Positions 1 through 6,077 of a DNA stretch of 6,077 nt are shown piece by piece (the first letter of the stretch is position 1; the number at the start of each line of letters is the position of its first letter). The notes under the pieces are model-generated. The model worked only from the letters and a program-made list of their open reading frames with translations. It ran no database searches and was not told the origin of the DNA. Made by a program: the position numbers and the translations under genes. This DNA is from Anaerolineae bacterium. Lineage in GTDB: Bacteria > Chloroflexota > Anaerolineae > JAFGEY01. Where the stretch lies: contig JAFGJF010000253.1 in assembly GCA_016929205.1 (NCBI GenBank), positions 1-6,077 on the forward strand, given 5' to 3'.

Positions 1-1
1 C

Positions 2-628
2 GGACCGGACGACCGCAAGCTTGCGCCACGCCCCTTTGAAATCGGTGACCCCGTGATCGTCATCGGCGTCTCGACTGGAGGACCGCGTGCGCTGCAAAAG
101 ATCCTGTCTGAACTGCCAGCCGTCCTGCCGGCGGCAGTCGTAGTCGTACAACACATGCCCCCAGGATTCACCCACTCGTTGGCACAGCGACTCGACGAGC
201 ATTCTTCTCTCACCATTCGAGAGGCCGTACACGGCGACCGGCTGGCGCGTGGACAGGTACTTTTGGCTCCAGGCGACTTTCATCTGCGCCTTGAAGGACG
301 CCGGCAAGTGCTGCTGGACCAGGGACCTCGACGCAACTATATACGACCTTCCGTTGACGTCACTATGGAGACGGCAGCGAGGCTTCACAAGTCCGATGTC
401 ATCGGCGTGGTTCTCACCGGGATGGGATCGGACGGCACGGAGGGGGCACGCTGCATCAAAGATGCCGGGGGTATTGTGATTGCCGAGCACGAATCGACAT
501 GCGTTGTGTATGGTATGCCACGCAGCGTCATCGAAGCCGAGCTGGCCGATCGGGTCGTGCCACTGCCGCAAGTAGCTTCAACCTTGATCGAACTGGTGGG
601 TATGGGCGATGGAAGCACAGGAATATAA
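2..628 (+). CDS. cheB: Chemotaxis response regulator methylesterase CheB, C-terminal catalytic part (5' partial)
   Basis: CheB hydrolyses methyl-glutamate esters (and can deamidate glutamines) on chemoreceptors, in the cytoplasm at receptor arrays. The catalytic domain is essentially complete. Counting the codon at 53 as residue 1, the nucleophile serine lies in GVSTGG (Ser7), the histidine in QHMPPGF (His34) and the aspartate in GMGSDG (Asp127). The S-H-D spacing matches the family. APGDFH, RPSVDV and the closing GMPRS motif are also present. A GTG at 53 could be read as a start, but the frame is open to the left edge and encodes a linker-like stretch (RKLAPRPFEIGDP). I therefore treat GTG as an internal valine and expect a receiver domain upstream, although this cannot be seen. 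It ends in TAA and overlaps cheR by 20 bases, which suggests translational coupling. Family assignment is very secure; the full domain layout is inferred. Confidence 0.93.
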   Translation, partial: GPDDRKLAPRPFEIGDPVIVIGVSTGGPRALQKILSELPAVLPAAVVVVQHMPPGFTHSLAQRLDEHSSLTIREAVHGDRLARGQVLLAPGDFHLRLEGRRQVLLDQGPRRNYIRPSVDVTMETAARLHKSDVIGVVLTGMGSDGTEGARCIKDAGGIVIAEHESTCVVYGMPRSVIEAELADRVVPLPQVASTLIELVGMGDGSTGI

Positions 629-1424
629 CTTTGTCAAGTACAAAGTCATCCGGCTAACCGGCATCGACTTGAATGCGTATAAAAGCCAGCAGGTACAGCG
701 TCGCCTCAAGACCTATCTTCAACGATCGGGGTTCCCCAACTGGCCGAGCTTCTTTCGTGCCATCCAGGATGATCCGCAGGCATTGGCCAAGTTTAAAAAC
801 TATTTGACGATCAATGTCTCGTCATTTTTCCGCGACCAGGAGAAATTCGACTATTTACGACAATCCGTTCTGCCTGAGCTGTTACACCGCCGTCCCAGGC
901 TGCGTGTCTGGAGCGCTGGATGCTCGCATGGTCACGAACCGTACTCGTTGGCGATCATGCTTTCCGAGGCTACGAGCGAATACAACCGGCACTTTGTTTT
1001 GGCCACCGACATCGACCACGACGCGCTGGAACGCGCTCAAGCCGGCGGGCCCTATTCCGCCGATGAACTGGCCAACGTCGCACCGACGTTGCTCGCTCGC
1101 TACTTTGACCGCGCTGACGAAACGTCTCCCCAGAAAGCCAGGATGTACTCCACCAACCAATCCCTGCGACGAAAAGTCGTCTTTCGTTACCACAATCTGC
1201 TTGCCGATTCATTTGAACAAGACTTTGATCTGATCGTCTGTCGCAACGTGGTCATCTATTTTACCCCTGAGGTCAAGCAAGATCTGTACAATCGTTTTCA
1301 CGACGCACTGCATCCTGGCGGCATCCTCTTTTTGGGCGGTACCGAGGTGATGTCCAGAGCAGCCGATATCGGGTTTGAGACGCTGAATGTCTCTTTTTAT
1401 CGCCGGTCTGCCGCCAAGACCTGA
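609..1424 (+). CDS. cheR: Chemotaxis protein methyltransferase CheR
   Basis: CheR transfers methyl groups from S-adenosylmethionine to receptor glutamates, opposing CheB. The 271 residues are a normal full length. Residues 1-75 form the helical N-terminal domain, with a QRRLKTYL-like helix and the NVSSFFRD block (69-76). The Rossmann-like domain follows: VWSAGCSHGHEPYSLA (100-115, SAM loop), ATDID (132-136), DLIVCRNVVIYF (207-218) and GGILFLGGTE (237-246). The SAM loop reads G-H-E-P where many CheRs have G-E-E-P; the second glutamate, Glu110, is kept. The ATG at 609 lies inside the cheB end. A weak Shine-Dalgarno-like GGTGGG (595-600) sits 8 bases upstream, so coupling to cheB translation is likely. 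The stop codon lies within the convergent kinase gene. Which receptor, and whether tethering by a receptor tail is used, cannot be read here. Confidence 0.95.
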   Translation: MEAQEYNFVKYKVIRLTGIDLNAYKSQQVQRRLKTYLQRSGFPNWPSFFRAIQDDPQALAKFKNYLTINVSSFFRDQEKFDYLRQSVLPELLHRRPRLRVWSAGCSHGHEPYSLAIMLSEATSEYNRHFVLATDIDHDALERAQAGGPYSADELANVAPTLLARYFDRADETSPQKARMYSTNQSLRRKVVFRYHNLLADSFEQDFDLIVCRNVVIYFTPEVKQDLYNRFHDALHPGGILFLGGTEVMSRAADIGFETLNVSFYRRSAAKT

Positions 1425-3913
1425 CTGACTTGGCGCACCAATTCCGCTGGCATAAACGGCTTTTCCAAAAAGGAGAGCCCCGCTTTTAGCACACCATATT
1501 TGTCAAGCGCGGCATTCGTGTACCCAGAGATATATAGCACCTTCATATCTGGATTCAATCGCAGCAATTCATCGGCCAGGGCCCGGCCACTCATTTCGGG
1601 CAGCACGACATCGGTCAGCAGCAAAGAGATCGTCCCGCGCCATTCCCGACAAAAACGCACGGCTTGGCTGGGCACGCGCGCCGCCAGGACATGATACCCA
1701 TAACGTTCCAGCGCCCGCTGCGCCAACCTGCGCACCATATCCTCGTCCTCAACCAGCAAAATCGTTTCTACACCGCGCTGTATTTTTTCGTCGATGTCTC
1801 GGGCTTGTTGCACCTCAACCGCAGTCTCAGCCTGGGGCAGGTAAATCCGGAACGTTGTGCCAACCCCGACCTCACTCTCGATCTCGATGCCCCCTCCGCT
1901 CTGTTTGACAATGCCATACACCGTCGACAACCCCAATCCCGTGCCCTGGCCAATCGCCTTGGTCGTGAAAAACGGCTCATAGATGTGCAACTTGACCTCT
2001 TGGGTCATGCCGACGCCGGTATCGCTGACCGACAGCATCACGTATGTGCCAGGCTCAACATCCAGATCATCCTCAATAGAATCTTGCCCCAACACAACTT
2101 TTTCCGTGCTAATGGTCAGCCGCCCCCCTTGAGGCATCGCATCGCGCGCATTGACAGCCAGGTTCATGATCACCTGTTCGATCTGTCCGGGATCGGCCCA
2201 CACCCGGCCCAAAGCCGGGGCAAGGACAGTATGCAACTCGACGTGTTCGCCGATCAAACGCTGCAGCATCGGCTGCATATTGGCAAACACGGCATTCAAG
2301 TCCAAGATCTTGGGTTGTAACACCTGCTTGCGGCTAAAGATCAGCAGTTGGCGAGTCAGTGCTGCAGCGCGCTCGGCTGCCATGCGAACTTGCTCCAAAT
2401 CCGGACGAATTGGATCGCCAGAAGACATGTTGTCGAGCGCCATCGCCGTGTACCCCTGAATGACCGTGAGGATGTTGTTAAAGTCGTGCGCGACGCCGCC
2501 CGACAACTGCCCAATGACGGCCATCCGATCTTGCTGGCGTATATGTTCCTGCAGTTCTCGCTCGTGGGTCATATCCCTTGTGACCAATACCCAGCCGACC
2601 GATTCGAGCACGATTTGAACCGGGCGGGCAATGACCTCGAACGTCCGTCCGCCGGCCTTGATCTCGTGCCATACACCGTTTTCCGATCGATCCAACAATT
2701 CCCCAAGTGACTGGTCTCCCAAAGCCACGAGGATATCGCCGACCCGGGCGCCATCGGCCAAAACAACCAGAGCCCTTTGTCCGGCCGGATTTGCCAGCAC
2801 GACTCTGTATTCCACGTCTAGCAGCAAAACACCTTCCGGTACGACATCCATAATCTGCTGTCTTTGCTGCGCCTGCTCCTGAATCTGCTCAAGCAAACGA
2901 AGCCGCTCTGCCGCCGACCCAAGTTGCCGGCCAACACCTTGCACCAACGCAATTTCTTCACTGTTCCAACGATGCGGCTCGGACGTCGCGCAACTCAATC
3001 CGCCGATCGGCTGTCCTTCGGCGATCAATGGGACGGTCAACGAAGCGCGGATGCCAAATCGTTCCATAATTGCACACATTGTGCCCAGTTCGCTGTCCGC
3101 CGCGACACATTGCCAATCCTGTACTGCATCCACCCTGCCAATCCCGAAGGGGATCGCCGAAGCCGCCTGCTTCATCACATCACGCATCTCCGGCGGCAAA
3201 CCACGCACCGTCGCTTGAGAAGATACCCAGATACCACCCATCTCGATCTTGAGAGCGTTTAGGATTTGATCCAAAGCAATCTCGAGCAACTCGGACAGAT
3301 CGGTGGTCGCCGTAGCCGCCGCAATCACCGTGTTTAGCGCCTCCTGCTGCAAAATCCGGCGCTGGATCTCTTGTTCGGCCAGCTTGTGCTCGACAATCTC
3401 GTGCCGGAGTTGTGCATTTGTCTGTTGCAGTTCGGCGGTGCGTGCCTGTACCTGTTCCTCCAAACGATCAAGCAACCTCGCCAGTTCTTCCTGCGCCTGG
3501 CGGCGTTCATTTTCAAGCGTAAGACGATGAAACGCCATTTCGATGGCAGCGTGCAGTTCTCGATCCTGAACAGGCTTGATCAAGTAACTGTATGGCGCCG
3601 TCAATTTGGCCCGCTGCAAAGCCGCATCGCTTGCGTCAACCGTCAAGTAAATCACCGGCAGGCCAAACCGATCTCGGATCTGGGCTGCTGTCTCCACGCC
3701 ATCTATGTCGCCGGCAAGATGAACGTCCATCAAGATCAAATCCGGACGTCGCTCGCTCACCGCTTGCAGCGCCTCTTCCCCAGATGCCACAGCATCCACA
3801 ACATCGTATCCCAGCTCGATCAACGTACGCTCTAGACGCACCGCAACCAATCTGGCATCCTCGACAACGAGAATGCGCCGGCTTGCCTTTGCACTGCTCT
3901 CCCGGTCGGCCAT
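1397..3913 (-). CDS. Soluble hybrid sensor histidine kinase (REC-GAF-PAS-HisKA-HATPase-REC)
   Basis: An 838-residue phosphorelay protein without a signal peptide or membrane segment, so cytoplasmic. Residues 12-130 are a receiver domain with acidic Glu18/Asp19, phospho-acceptor Asp63 (LILMD), Thr91 and Lys113. Residues about 132-190 are a Glu/Gln-rich coiled coil. A GAF domain (about 190-340) and a PAS domain (about 350-450) follow. HisKA has the H-box [11 protein letters not shown] with His476. The ATPase shows N-box [10 protein letters not shown] (584-593), DTGVGM (631-636), FFTTK (648-652) and GQGTGLGLS (655-663). A second receiver (716-835) has Asp723, phospho-acceptor Asp768, SGYT and Lys818. 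All catalytic residues are intact. The ATG at 3913 follows a good Shine-Dalgarno, AGGGAG (3919-3924), 5 bases upstream. Its end overlaps cheR antisense by 28 bases. No DNA-binding output partner lies in the window. The input signal is unknown; the neighbouring redox genes make a redox or electron-acceptor cue a guess. Confidence 0.95.
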   Translation of the reverse strand: MADRESSAKASRRILVVEDARLVAVRLERTLIELGYDVVDAVASGEEALQAVSERRPDLILMDVHLAGDIDGVETAAQIRDRFGLPVIYLTVDASDAALQRAKLTAPYSYLIKPVQDRELHAAIEMAFHRLTLENERRQAQEELARLLDRLEEQVQARTAELQQTNAQLRHEIVEHKLAEQEIQRRILQQEALNTVIAAATATTDLSELLEIALDQILNALKIEMGGIWVSSQATVRGLPPEMRDVMKQAASAIPFGIGRVDAVQDWQCVAADSELGTMCAIMERFGIRASLTVPLIAEGQPIGGLSCATSEPHRWNSEEIALVQGVGRQLGSAAERLRLLEQIQEQAQQRQQIMDVVPEGVLLLDVEYRVVLANPAGQRALVVLADGARVGDILVALGDQSLGELLDRSENGVWHEIKAGGRTFEVIARPVQIVLESVGWVLVTRDMTHERELQEHIRQQDRMAVIGQLSGGVAHDFNNILTVIQGYTAMALDNMSSGDPIRPDLEQVRMAAERAAALTRQLLIFSRKQVLQPKILDLNAVFANMQPMLQRLIGEHVELHTVLAPALGRVWADPGQIEQVIMNLAVNARDAMPQGGRLTISTEKVVLGQDSIEDDLDVEPGTYVMLSVSDTGVGMTQEVKLHIYEPFFTTKAIGQGTGLGLSTVYGIVKQSGGGIEIESEVGVGTTFRIYLPQAETAVEVQQARDIDEKIQRGVETILLVEDEDMVRRLAQRALERYGYHVLAARVPSQAVRFCREWRGTISLLLTDVVLPEMSGRALADELLRLNPDMKVLYISGYTNAALDKYGVLKAGLSFLEKPFMPAELVRQVSQVLAADRR
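1412..1435. other. Hairpin at the convergent cheR / kinase junction
   Basis: CGCCAAG (1412-1418) pairs perfectly with CTTGGCG (1429-1435) around a 10-base loop that contains the cheR stop codon (1422-1424). It is symmetric and could form in transcripts from either strand. No U-tract follows on either strand, and on the minus strand it lies inside kinase codons. A bidirectional terminator is therefore possible but weak. It could equally be chance or act as a 3'-end stabiliser. Confidence 0.35.
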
Positions 3914-3947
3914 GGCCTCTCCCTTTACATTATGGCTTCACACTGTC

Positions 3948-3976
3948 AGTTTACCATACTTGAAAGGACCAAGCAA
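3948..3976 (-). promoter_or_regulatory. Candidate sigma-70-like promoter of the hybrid kinase
   Basis: In the 124-base gap upstream of the kinase, TTGCTT (3971-3976) and TAAACT (3948-3953) are separated by 17 bases. They match the -35 and -10 consensus at 3/6 and 4/6. The -10 lies about 34 bases before the start codon, a normal leader length. The match is weak and could be chance. The kinase could instead be read through from the ferredoxin gene upstream. Confidence 0.25.
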
Positions 3977-3997
3977 CTTGTGCAAGCTAGCGCAAGC
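3973..3997 (-). repeat. Three phased TTGC direct repeats upstream of the kinase
   Basis: On the minus strand GCTTGC occurs at 3992-3997 and 3982-3987, and a third partial copy (AGTTGC) at 3973-3978. The TTGC cores are spaced 10 and 9 bases apart, close to one helical turn, so all three would face the same side of the DNA. The last copy overlaps the candidate -35 element. This is the layout of a regulator binding site, but the units are short and no regulator is identified. Confidence 0.25.
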
Positions 3998-4037
3998 CCA
4001 TTATCCCCTCGGAGCGCGGGCACCCTGCACACCCCAT

Positions 4038-4865
4038 TCAACTGGCAAAAACCTGACCACTTGAACCGATGTCCGTGCGCCGCGAGATACGCTCCAGGAG
4101 ACCCTCCAACACGCCGTCACCGCTGGCTGCGCACAGTTGGATCGCACCAGCGGGGCAAACCGTCGCACACCGACCGCACCCTTTACACCGTCCCTGATCA
4201 ATGTGTGCGCACTCTTGACGCATAGAGATCGCCCCAACAGGGCAAACAGAGGAACACGTCCCACAGTTCGTACACGCCGCACTCACCTGTACCGAAAGAC
4301 CCGGCAAACACACGACCGTATCTCGGAAGGCGGCAGGTCCTACTCGCAAACCGTAACGCACCGTACAGCAGCAATCACAACAAAAGCAGATCGCCAACAT
4401 GCGCTGATATGGGATGTCGAGCAGATAGGCATCAAACGCGGAATGTAGGACGGTGGGCATCAAGCCCGCAATCATAGCGTGCTCGATATGATCGAGCGCC
4501 TCTGCGATGCTTGCCGGCCGCCCGAGCTCGCGGCGAATCCGTGCTGCGCCATCGCCCAGAAACAGACAGCCGATATCGCTTGGGTAGCCCCTGCAGCCTT
4601 CGGCATGCCGGCAAAGACACATATTCAAAATCGTGCGCGCACTCGCTCGCTCCACCAACGGAGCAAGCAAGGCAAACGGCAGCACGACACTCTGTGTATT
4701 CTGAATCGCCTGCCGGATCGGAATGATGATCGCCTCATTTTCTTCGGCGCGAAAATAGCGATCGAACAACGAACCGACCAGCGGCAGATTGCCCAACAGA
4801 TTCAACACTTTGCCTAACGGCCAGAGTTTGAGCAACAGATCGAAACGCCATCGTGACAAAGCCAT
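4038..4865 (-). CDS. Cysteine-rich 2x[4Fe-4S] ferredoxin-domain protein, uncharacterised
   Basis: A 275-residue iron-sulfur protein, probably an electron carrier or a redox enzyme subunit. The C-terminal part is a bacterial 2x[4Fe-4S] ferredoxin fold: C198-x2-C201-x2-C204-x3-C208-P and C227-x2-C230-x2-C233-x3-C237-P. Two further blocks precede it. Residues 83-100 read CLCR-x4-C-x8-C (Cys83, 85, 91, 100) followed by LFLGDG. Residues 160-167 read CFCCDCCC, six cysteines in eight residues. Residues 8-38 are rich in Leu with scattered charges and may form an amphipathic membrane-contacting helix; there is no clear signal peptide or full transmembrane span. The ATG at 4865 is the first possible start, because an in-frame TAG lies just upstream. 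TGAGG (4876-4880) sits 10 bases before it. It lies 34 bases after the nitroreductase gene, so co-transcription is likely. I recall similar proteins in anaerobes but know no demonstrated function. Confidence 0.88.
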   Translation of the reverse strand: MALSRWRFDLLLKLWPLGKVLNLLGNLPLVGSLFDRYFRAEENEAIIIPIRQAIQNTQSVVLPFALLAPLVERASARTILNMCLCRHAEGCRGYPSDIGCLFLGDGAARIRRELGRPASIAEALDHIEHAMIAGLMPTVLHSAFDAYLLDIPYQRMLAICFCCDCCCTVRYGLRVGPAAFRDTVVCLPGLSVQVSAACTNCGTCSSVCPVGAISMRQECAHIDQGRCKGCGRCATVCPAGAIQLCAASGDGVLEGLLERISRRTDIGSSGQVFAS

Positions 4866-4899
4866 TCCCTATATGCCTCACTTTGTATCATAGGCAAGA

Positions 4900-5352
4900 C
4901 TAAAACGCAATAGGCTGCGCCAACCGTTTGACATCAAATCGGGAAACCCTGCACGATCCGACGCTGTGCTCCAGCGCCGCCAGCACCATGTGCGCTCCGG
5001 CGATCTTGGTCTGGTGTTCTTCCTGGTTGAGCGCCCAATACAGCTCTTGATCCATCTCGGCAATGGCCTGCGCGTATTCGGGAAAGCGGTGCCGTTGGAT
5101 AACACGCCCGCCCAGGTCATCGCCCACGCCGGTGGTACAGAGCACGATCAAAAGCGGCGCTTGCGCGATCCACATCTGCCGGTGAGCGATCTCGGCAATG
5201 CGCGCCACACGCAGCCTGTCGGTGATCACGCCAAACATCCAGGGCTGTTCGTTCCCACCCGATGGTGACAAACGCCCCGCTTCCAAGATATAATGATTGG
5301 AAAAATAGTGTTCGGGGAATGCCTTGCCCCTACCGCGTGTCATAAAAAGCAC
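4900..5352 (-). CDS. Nitroreductase-family flavoprotein, short and possibly decaying
   Basis: Members bind FMN and reduce nitro compounds, quinones or related substrates with NAD(P)H. The 150 residues contain ILEAGRLSPSGGNEQPW (22-38), the family's FMN-contacting P-S-x-x-N-x-Q-P-W segment. MWIAQAPLLIVLC (60-72) and AGAHMVLAALEHSVGSCRVSRFD (118-140) match later conserved helices. Several things are off. The N-terminal RRSxRxF flavin-phosphate motif appears as TRGRGKAF (5-12). The usual Trp after GSC is Arg (codon AGG at 4948-4950, one base from TGG). The protein stops at RLAQPIAF, where family members usually run on through a Leu-Pro segment to a GYP strand. No Shine-Dalgarno precedes the GTG at 5352 or the ATG at 5343, so the start is uncertain. 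It lies between two iron-sulfur genes on the same strand. It is either a divergent short form or a decaying gene; the family call is firm, activity is doubtful. Confidence 0.75.
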   Translation of the reverse strand: MLFMTRGRGKAFPEHYFSNHYILEAGRLSPSGGNEQPWMFGVITDRLRVARIAEIAHRQMWIAQAPLLIVLCTTGVGDDLGGRVIQRHRFPEYAQAIAEMDQELYWALNQEEHQTKIAGAHMVLAALEHSVGSCRVSRFDVKRLAQPIAF

Positions 5353-5533
5353 TTGAAAGCTGGGCAGGCCCGGATCGACGTGCTGATCCAGCGCCGGGTG
5401 CGGCGCTGGCAGATAGCCGGGCAGGATCCGGCGGATGCCTTTCGTGGCCTATACGTTTCGGATTTTGAATGCCAGTATTTCGGGCGTCACGTCGTTCTGT
5501 GACGGCTTGGGTTGATTTACCGTGCCGCTCGAT
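5353..5533 (-). other. Gap between aldo/keto reductase and nitroreductase, with an in-frame coding-like stretch broken by TAG
   Basis: No complete gene is seen in these 181 bases. The nitroreductase frame stays open upstream of its GTG for 32 codons (5353-5448, beginning ATKGIRRILPGY) until a TAG at 5449-5451. Beyond that stop the same frame continues, with a possible GTG at 5490, as VTPEILAFKIRNV. This could be a former longer N-terminus or simply non-coding sequence. A weak promoter-like pair, CTGGCA (5470-5475) and TATAGG (5448-5453) with a 16-base spacer, also lies here; each matches 4 of 6 consensus bases. Neither reading is secure. Confidence 0.35.
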
Positions 5534-6076
5534 TCACCGTGCCGCCTCGTGGATCGACGGCACGATGCGTAGTGCCGCGGGGCACCGCTCTTCGCAGTGC
5601 CTGCACTCGTCACATCGTTTGGCCGCCTCTGCCACCGTGCTCCACTGGAACTCGGCGGTTGGTAAAAGCCCGTGCCTGGCCCGGTAGCGACTCAGCAGCA
5701 TAATCTGGCGCACGTCTATCCCCAACGGGCATTTGCACGGCGGGCCGTCGCGGCCTTGACAATGCAAACATCCCGTGCTTAGCGCCTCCGCCTCCTGGCG
5801 CAACAATGCCCGTTCCGATTCGCCGGGCTCTGCCCCTGCGATCGCCAGGTTCCGATCGATCTCCAGGGGAGAGTACATGCCGCACAGTACCGTGTCCACC
5901 CCGGAGGCCAGTGCAAACCGCAGCGCCGGATCGGGGCGCAGTGCACCGTGATCCAGAGGCCGCATCAGCATCATGCCCACCCCGAGATCGGCAGCCAACC
6001 GGATCAACCGCCGGTTCTGCTCGTTATAGGTGACCATGTTCAGGACAAAGAGCACCGTATCAAAGCGGCCGGTCTC
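5534..6076 (-). CDS. Ferredoxin-tailed aldo/keto reductase, C-terminal part (5' partial)
   Basis: These proteins join an NAD(P)H-dependent aldo/keto reductase barrel to a C-terminal iron-sulfur domain; physiological substrates are mostly unknown. The frame is open to the right edge and starts in mid-barrel with TGRFDTVLFVLN. GVGMMLMRPLDHGAL corresponds to the usual 'GIGVIAMKPLAGG' strand, and TVLCGMYSPLEIDRNLA to the cofactor-proximal 'vi.Gm.s.eei..Nl' segment. A GTG at 6055 is an internal codon of this conserved strand, not a start. The catalytic Asp/Tyr/Lys/His part lies outside the window. The tail has two cysteine motifs. The second is classical, CDECRHCEERCP (5579-5614). The first (5729-5770) reads C-x2-C-x7-C-x-C-P instead of the usual C-x2-C-x2-C-x2-C-P. 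The gene precedes the nitroreductase and cysteine-rich ferredoxin genes on the same strand, which suggests a shared electron-transfer role. Confidence 0.88.
   Translation of the reverse strand, partial: ETGRFDTVLFVLNMVTYNEQNRRLIRLAADLGVGMMLMRPLDHGALRPDPALRFALASGVDTVLCGMYSPLEIDRNLAIAGAEPGESERALLRQEAEALSTGCLHCQGRDGPPCKCPLGIDVRQIMLLSRYRARHGLLPTAEFQWSTVAEAAKRCDECRHCEERCPAALRIVPSIHEAAR
5535..5567 (-). other. Hairpin over the aldo/keto reductase stop codon, with a duplicated 3' arm
   Basis: On the minus strand CATCGTGCCG (5558-5567) pairs with CGGCACGGTG (5535-5544), 10 pairs including one G-U. Two more inner pairs leave a 9-base loop. The 3' arm covers part of the TGA stop (5534-5536). A second CGGCACGG copy lies at 5520-5527 and could compete for the same 5' arm. 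No U-tract follows, so a standard intrinsic terminator is not supported. It could stabilise the mRNA end or modulate read-through into the nitroreductase gene. Confidence 0.35.
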
Positions 6077-6077
6077 C

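Noticed and set aside
53..628. A stand-alone CheB starting at the GTG at 53
   Set aside because: The frame is open to the left edge with linker-like residues, and the GTG encodes a residue within the first conserved strand, so an internal valine is more likely.
1664..2320. A 218-codon open frame on the plus strand opposite the kinase
   Set aside because: It lies wholly antisense to the conserved HisKA, HATPase and REC coding sequence, has no recognisable motif, and is explained by codon bias of the real gene.
4872..4896. TGCCT/AGGCA inverted repeat between the nitroreductase and ferredoxin genes
   Set aside because: Only five pairs around a 15-base or longer loop and no U-tract; too weak to call a terminator or operator.
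4878..5120. An 80-codon minus-strand frame overlapping the nitroreductase as a separate gene
   Set aside because: It is out of frame with a clearly conserved family sequence and has no motifs; only its last dozen codons are of interest, as possible frameshifted remains.
5449..5451. TAG read through as pyrrolysine in the nitroreductase frame
   Set aside because: The gene itself ends in TAG at 4900-4902, where read-through would add only three residues. No pyl genes are visible, and this is not a known pyrrolysine family.
1..6077. Mobile elements, CRISPR arrays, tRNA or rRNA genes
   Set aside because: No transposase or integrase motifs, terminal inverted repeats, regularly spaced repeats or RNA-gene signatures were seen on either strand.

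Overview
The window is GC-rich, densely coding bacterial DNA. It holds two gene blocks that face each other. Gene styles suggest an environmental, probably anaerobic or facultative bacterium: an 'AHDFNNIL'-type hybrid kinase, a CheB/CheR pair, a ferredoxin-tailed aldo/keto reductase, and a cysteine-rich ferredoxin of a kind I associate with Chloroflexota and other anaerobes. The phylum is only an inference, because no marker gene is present.

Left block (plus strand, 2-1424): the catalytic part of the chemoreceptor methylesterase CheB, cut by the left edge, overlaps the complete methyltransferase CheR by 20 bases. The two enzymes set receptor methylation for chemosensory adaptation. Receptors, CheA and CheW are not in the window.

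Middle (minus strand, 1397-3913): a large soluble hybrid histidine kinase with the order REC - coiled coil - GAF - PAS - HisKA - HATPase - REC. Its 3' end overlaps the 3' end of cheR by 28 bases in convergent orientation. A 7-bp hairpin lies at the junction. A 124-base gap upstream of the kinase has a weak promoter-like pair and three phased TTGC repeats.

Right block (minus strand, 4038-6076): in transcription order, a ferredoxin-tailed aldo/keto reductase (cut by the right edge), a 181-base gap, a short nitroreductase-family protein that looks worn at both ends, and a 275-residue protein with two classical [4Fe-4S] motifs plus two further cysteine-rich blocks. The shared direction and short spacing suggest one redox transcription unit. 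The kinase lies downstream of it and may be co-transcribed or have its own promoter.

The most interesting item is the cysteine-rich protein at 4038-4865. Two of its cysteine blocks are not explained by its ferredoxin domain. I see no mobile element, CRISPR array, tRNA or rRNA. No gene-free stretch exceeds 300 bases; the longest is 5353-5533.
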